64,000 nt of DNA from Tritrichomonas foetus (lineage: Eukaryota > Parabasalia > Tritrichomonadida > Tritrichomonadidae), in assembly GCA_001839685.1 (NCBI GenBank), contig MLAK01000591.1:31487-95486 (forward strand), in the 5' to 3' direction. The translations under genes were made by a program, and so were the position numbers. The notes beneath the pieces were generated by a model. It was given only the letters and a program-made list of their open reading frames with translations. It had not been told where the DNA came from and ran no database searches. Every line of letters starts with the position of its first letter. Position 1 is the stretch's first letter. Below, piece by piece: positions 61,601 through 64,000 of the stretch.

Positions 61601-63180
61601 ACTTTTCGTAGTTCCATAGATATATTCAAAAGATTTGTTTTATTATCTTTATGTGCACCACGTGAAAGATATTCCAAATTTCGTGTAAAAATAGATTTAT
61701 AGTAAGCTTTTTGATGTTGTGTCATTGGACATTCAATAATAATTTCTTCAAGTGGAATTATTGATTGTTCAACATCATTCTTACGTCTACGAATCATTAA
61801 TGGCTTCAAAATTGATTGAAGTTGAATTATTTGATCGGATTCTTTCAATTCACCAAATTTGTTTTCAAAGTCTTGCATTGATTCGAAAGCATCTGGATCA
61901 AGAAAATTCAAAAGTGTCCATAATTCTTCAATATTGTTCTGCAAAGGTGTTCCTGTTAATAAAAGCTTGAAATCAATATCAAATTGACGAATACAATTAA
62001 TTAATTGTGATTTATGATTCTTCAAGCGATGAGCTTCATCAACAACAACACATCTCCATTTAATTGTGGAAAATAAATTGACATCACGTGTCACATATTG
62101 ATAAGTAGTCACTAAAACATTAAATTTTGGTAATTGTGTGTCAGGATAAAACATTTCATAAATTCTTTGATATTTTCGTCTTTCTTTTATGCCGTAATAA
62201 GATAAAACCTTTAAATGTGGTGCCCAGTCAGCAAGCTCACGTTCCCAGTGGGAAATAGTACTTAATGGGACAACAATTAAAAAAGGTCCCGGAATTTTTT
62301 GAACAGTTGATAAATAATTAATAAACACAGTTGTTTGACAAGTCTTTCCTAGACCCATTTCATCAGCAAGAATAGCATTTCTATGGTTAAACCAAGCATT
62401 TGTGAGGAAATTCAAACCATCAAACTGATATGATTTTAATTGAAGTCCTTTTTTTGAAGGATTGTGAGTTTTAATTGGTTTCCAGTCGGACGGCTTAGGG
62501 CGAGGTGGCAAAAATCTTTCTTCTAAAGAGGGAATTTTGTTTTCTTTCTTAAATTGTTGAATTAATTTTTTATCAATCCTTTCTTCATCTTCAAACGTGA
62601 GGTTGTCATAATCAAGTCCTTTCCATTTAACCAGATATTTTCCATCCTTCTCGCCAACAATAAAATCGATAATATCATATTGCGGATCATAAAATGGCGG
62701 CGTTGGAGGATTTGGATGTTTTTTTAAATAATTTTTTATCATCACATTATTTAATTCGCGAGAAGGTACCCATTTGCAATCCATGTAGCACTTTCCTTGG
62801 AGTTTTACAAAGTATTCAGTTGAACCATCCGAATTAACTTTGTGAGCGAGAATTGCTTGAATTTTTTCGTCGTTTGAACCTTCCTGGTCTGGTCCCTCAG
62901 CTTGTTCATCTTCAGAAGTGATTTCCCAATTGGTGACAAAATCGTCAGATAAAGCAGCTGATGAGTGATGGTCGTCTGTGCTTTCATTGTCTGTTGTAGA
63001 ATCAGAAGTTCTTTTTGATTCATTTTCCGATTTGTTTTTTCCATTTTTTGCAAAATTATTCATTTTTTCGACATCGATATTTTTACTACGTCGCGTACGG
63101 ATTTTCGTTTTTGGCTCGGGTTGTGACTCATCTTGTGAGGATAAATCGCTTTGATTTTGAGATTTCCTCCTCGATCTCAT
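58618..63180 (-). CDS. CHD-type chromodomain helicase (SNF2 chromatin remodeller)
   Basis: The protein is 1520 residues. The first 100 residues are acidic and basic and disordered. Tandem chromodomains lie at about 104-156 (EYFVKLQGKCYMDCKWV) and 167-216 (KYLVKWKGLDYDNLTFED). The SNF2 ATPase follows: ADEMGLGKT (272-280), VVDEAHRLK (Asp381-His384) and LLTGTPLQNN. The helicase C half has LIFSQMTKMLDIL, GGVGINLTTADTVI and the HRIGQ motif. SANT/SLIDE-like helices follow around 1000-1250 (WTDKDDQLLLHGAWQYGYMNY). The acidic C-terminus is disordered. It slides or spaces nucleosomes using ATP. Length and domain order fit CHD1 or the CHD6-9 group; PHD fingers of CHD3-5 are absent. The start is the ATG at 63178-63180. 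Confidence 0.95.
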   Translation of the reverse strand: MRSRRKSQNQSDLSSQDESQPEPKTKIRTRRSKNIDVEKMNNFAKNGKNKSENESKRTSDSTTDNESTDDHHSSAALSDDFVTNWEITSEDEQAEGPDQEGSNDEKIQAILAHKVNSDGSTEYFVKLQGKCYMDCKWVPSRELNNVMIKNYLKKHPNPPTPPFYDPQYDIIDFIVGEKDGKYLVKWKGLDYDNLTFEDEERIDKKLIQQFKKENKIPSLEERFLPPRPKPSDWKPIKTHNPSKKGLQLKSYQFDGLNFLTNAWFNHRNAILADEMGLGKTCQTTVFINYLSTVQKIPGPFLIVVPLSTISHWERELADWAPHLKVLSYYGIKERRKYQRIYEMFYPDTQLPKFNVLVTTYQYVTRDVNLFSTIKWRCVVVDEAHRLKNHKSQLINCIRQFDIDFKLLLTGTPLQNNIEELWTLLNFLDPDAFESMQDFENKFGELKESDQIIQLQSILKPLMIRRRKNDVEQSIIPLEEIIIECPMTQHQKAYYKSIFTRNLEYLSRGAHKDNKTNLLNISMELRKVCNHPYLIRGAEDQILIELRDRLGGFVSNEYAFVNDSLIRSAGKMILLDKLLEKLKKDGHRVLIFSQMTKMLDILQDYLKYKEYKFERLDGQVRGDLRQMAIDNFNDPNSEDFIFLLCTKAGGVGINLTTADTVIIYDSDWNPQNDIQATARCHRIGQTKEVKMYRFITAKSYERKMFETASVKLGLDQALLEQNNKKQHKEDLDKLLKLGAYYAFEDDENEKFNENEDIDTVLLKSTKIKHENIGNSSKFSFTQFELDESDSQVDLSAPDFWQKYLPDVVEDDLSLEGVSMGERRRIMREGADSEAASNAPTSQSNENSDWNKKKLGKVMSNFMKFGWGRWRVIYESSELSCHISDVKEACIVLLGWMIKASSDEHFPVLESIYNGSRSSETKEFEKLFKNYNDTKVSCSSSASKKLSRLDLLYFLNGAVGSCPNPPDDIIVPDIANQKPTEWWTDKDDQLLLHGAWQYGYMNYSDIKFTNTEEQVNMSALTSRLRNLIIGLKNAYMTYKENLNDENIPFNYETLKLTQEAVNKRDHKVILHYINYFGYPDVQQFKKVANLMSKSDKVIEDYLDAIINYCKGKNEFERILVDKIARPDKVLQRLEFFESVRKSTEKTDFRMDDAELIKYVAANGLIGLNSQDFITSRFGSENLESIIFKHLSKVVTGKQILPKSRSTLHNFVIPEYEKNEDGSPILPIKVNNLTIIKDLGKVVYDRKNYHNERYIFPVGYTAERQFTSLEQPNDKAWYLQQILDGGEYPIFRVEMINDKKKRVFEGNAPSKPWTEVVKAIENRKRQLKMGSQRCLTISGPEMFGLYSPLGSHLVQNLENADKCARFLRKKFKNDGDESDDEDGQATSPESKNRSGTDSDNEKKKVKNMDIKSKRNKSRENFESSQQAQSLIRSRPQRNAATRAKEKLELYFDFSEIADQTNDLELYSVMVPENQVVQRDRLDVPVPFSKDPLKAAVKRMAKKVEDDEENDADISSEAQVDSKQ

Positions 63181-63935
63181 TTTCTATTTCGTAAACGTAC
63201 ATTCCCGTTTTCTATTTCGAAACATAAACTTTTTCAATCGAAAATCATCGTATAAAACAATGTGATTTGACCAATTTTTGGTCAAAACTTCCAGTTTTTG
63301 AAATGAATGTCGTTGAAAAGGTTAAGAGAGTCTATCGGTGAGTTTTGACTTTTTCACCCAAAATCTATCGGCGTATTGTATGGTCGTGCTTTTTCAATTT
63401 TTATGATTGCCAATTGTTGTTGATTGCATCATTGTTGGAATAAATAGAGCCTATATTTAGGAAAGCTAAAGGATTTTATAATACTTCCATTGATTTAGTT
63501 TTCTAGTTTGTATGTAAATAAATATATTTTGTGATTGTTTTAGAAATCGTTGATAGCTGGAAATATCGTGCGAAATGGGTCGATAAATGCATCCATGGTG
63601 TGCTGTCAAGATAAGAGTGGAAAATAGCTTGGTTTGTCAGAGTTTGTTTTTCGGAAAAATCAATAGCAAACGAAAAAATCTGTTTGACATTTTTTTGAGA
63701 TTTACATTTCTTTAATTAATCTAAAAATGTCTTTTAAATCGAATTTAGTGTATATTTGGACTTAAAAGAAGGATTTTCTTTCAGATTTTATATTTCATAT
63801 TTATATAAAATATCGAAAACATGGCTTTTTCTTCTTCTAATGATCTTTGAAATATCATAAATATTCTTATGTGATTATCAAAGACCACTAAACTCAATAG
63901 TATAATATACTAAAATAACAAATGCCTCCTATATG
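63181..63935. promoter_or_regulatory. Upstream region of the CHD gene
   Basis: AT-rich. GAAAAAGTT on the minus strand (63235-63227) continues into TATG, 47 bases before the CHD start. Related ACTTTTTC strings occur near 63350. No gene is recognised. Confidence 0.45.
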
Positions 63936-63990
63936 AAAGGTTTACAAAATGGTCCCCCAAAGATTTTGTGGGACCATCCCATAAACCTTT
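63936..63990. repeat. Long interrupted inverted repeat (hairpin) at the window edge
   Basis: Two pairs of complementary arms: AAAGGTTTA (63936-63944) with TAAACCTTT (63982-63990), and ATGGTCCC (63949-63956) with GGGACCAT (63970-63977), spaced four bases apart on each side. An inner pair ACAAAAT/ATTTTGT can form an alternative stem. It is richer in G and C than its surroundings. It could be the end of a mobile element, or a structured RNA or 3' element of the next gene. Confidence 0.75.
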
Positions 63991-64000
63991 GTCCTACCAC

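Noticed and set aside
1..64000. tRNA, rRNA, CRISPR, transposon or intron sequences
   Set aside because: I looked for tRNA-like arms, a trichomonad 3' intron signal (ACTAACACACAG-type) and transposase motifs and found none convincing.

Overview
This is a nuclear fragment of an AT-rich protist. It is almost certainly a trichomonad (Parabasalia), and a Tritrichomonas-like species is plausible from the base composition. The clearest marker is the gene at 41920-43122, which carries an IBP39-type initiator-binding DNA-binding domain, a family known from Trichomonas. Other signs agree: no introns are visible, short initiator-like TCAYW sites lie 4-38 bases before many ATGs, proteins are rich in Asn and Ser, and the window mixes tubby-like, Myb, saposin, DENN, USP and CHD genes.

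Layout. 1-13.5 kb: end of an unidentified abundant protein, a triose-phosphate/nucleotide-sugar transporter-like protein, a USP7-like deubiquitinase, a three-repeat CAP protein, a receiver domain fused to a degraded cyclic-nucleotide phosphodiesterase, and a C2-like protein. 13.6-18.0 kb: a duplicated cassette in which a phage-fibre-tip-like (collar, HxH-rich) protein on the minus strand is paired head-to-head with a U-box-ubiquitin fusion on the plus strand. A decayed third fibre-tip copy lies beside it. 18.1-30 kb: an unknown 712-residue protein, a secreted seven-saposin-domain protein, a Snapin-like coiled coil, a DENN protein, a tail-anchored SNARE-like protein and a CNOT2-like NOT-box protein. 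30.4-37.3 kb: a very large USP9X/USP34-like deubiquitinase broken by one in-frame stop and two frameshifts. 37.5-54.5 kb: secreted GH35 beta-galactosidase, tubby-like protein, IBP39-like regulator, R2R3 Myb, SCP/FCP-type phosphatase, nucleoside hydrolase, two unknowns, and a second R2R3 Myb interrupted by an in-frame TGA. 54.5-64 kb: a KATNIP-like DUF4457 protein, a CHD-type chromatin remodeller, and a long hairpin at the right edge.

Working together. Most neighbours look like independent single-gene transcription units. The exception is the 13.6-18.0 kb cassette. Its repeated divergent pairing suggests shared control and perhaps a shared function between a metal-binding trimeric fibre-tip-like protein and a ubiquitin ligase that carries its own ubiquitin. 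I regard this as the most novel part of the window. Several starts were moved to the first ATG where the longest open frame began at TTG or GTG. No tRNA, rRNA, transposon or CRISPR array was recognised.
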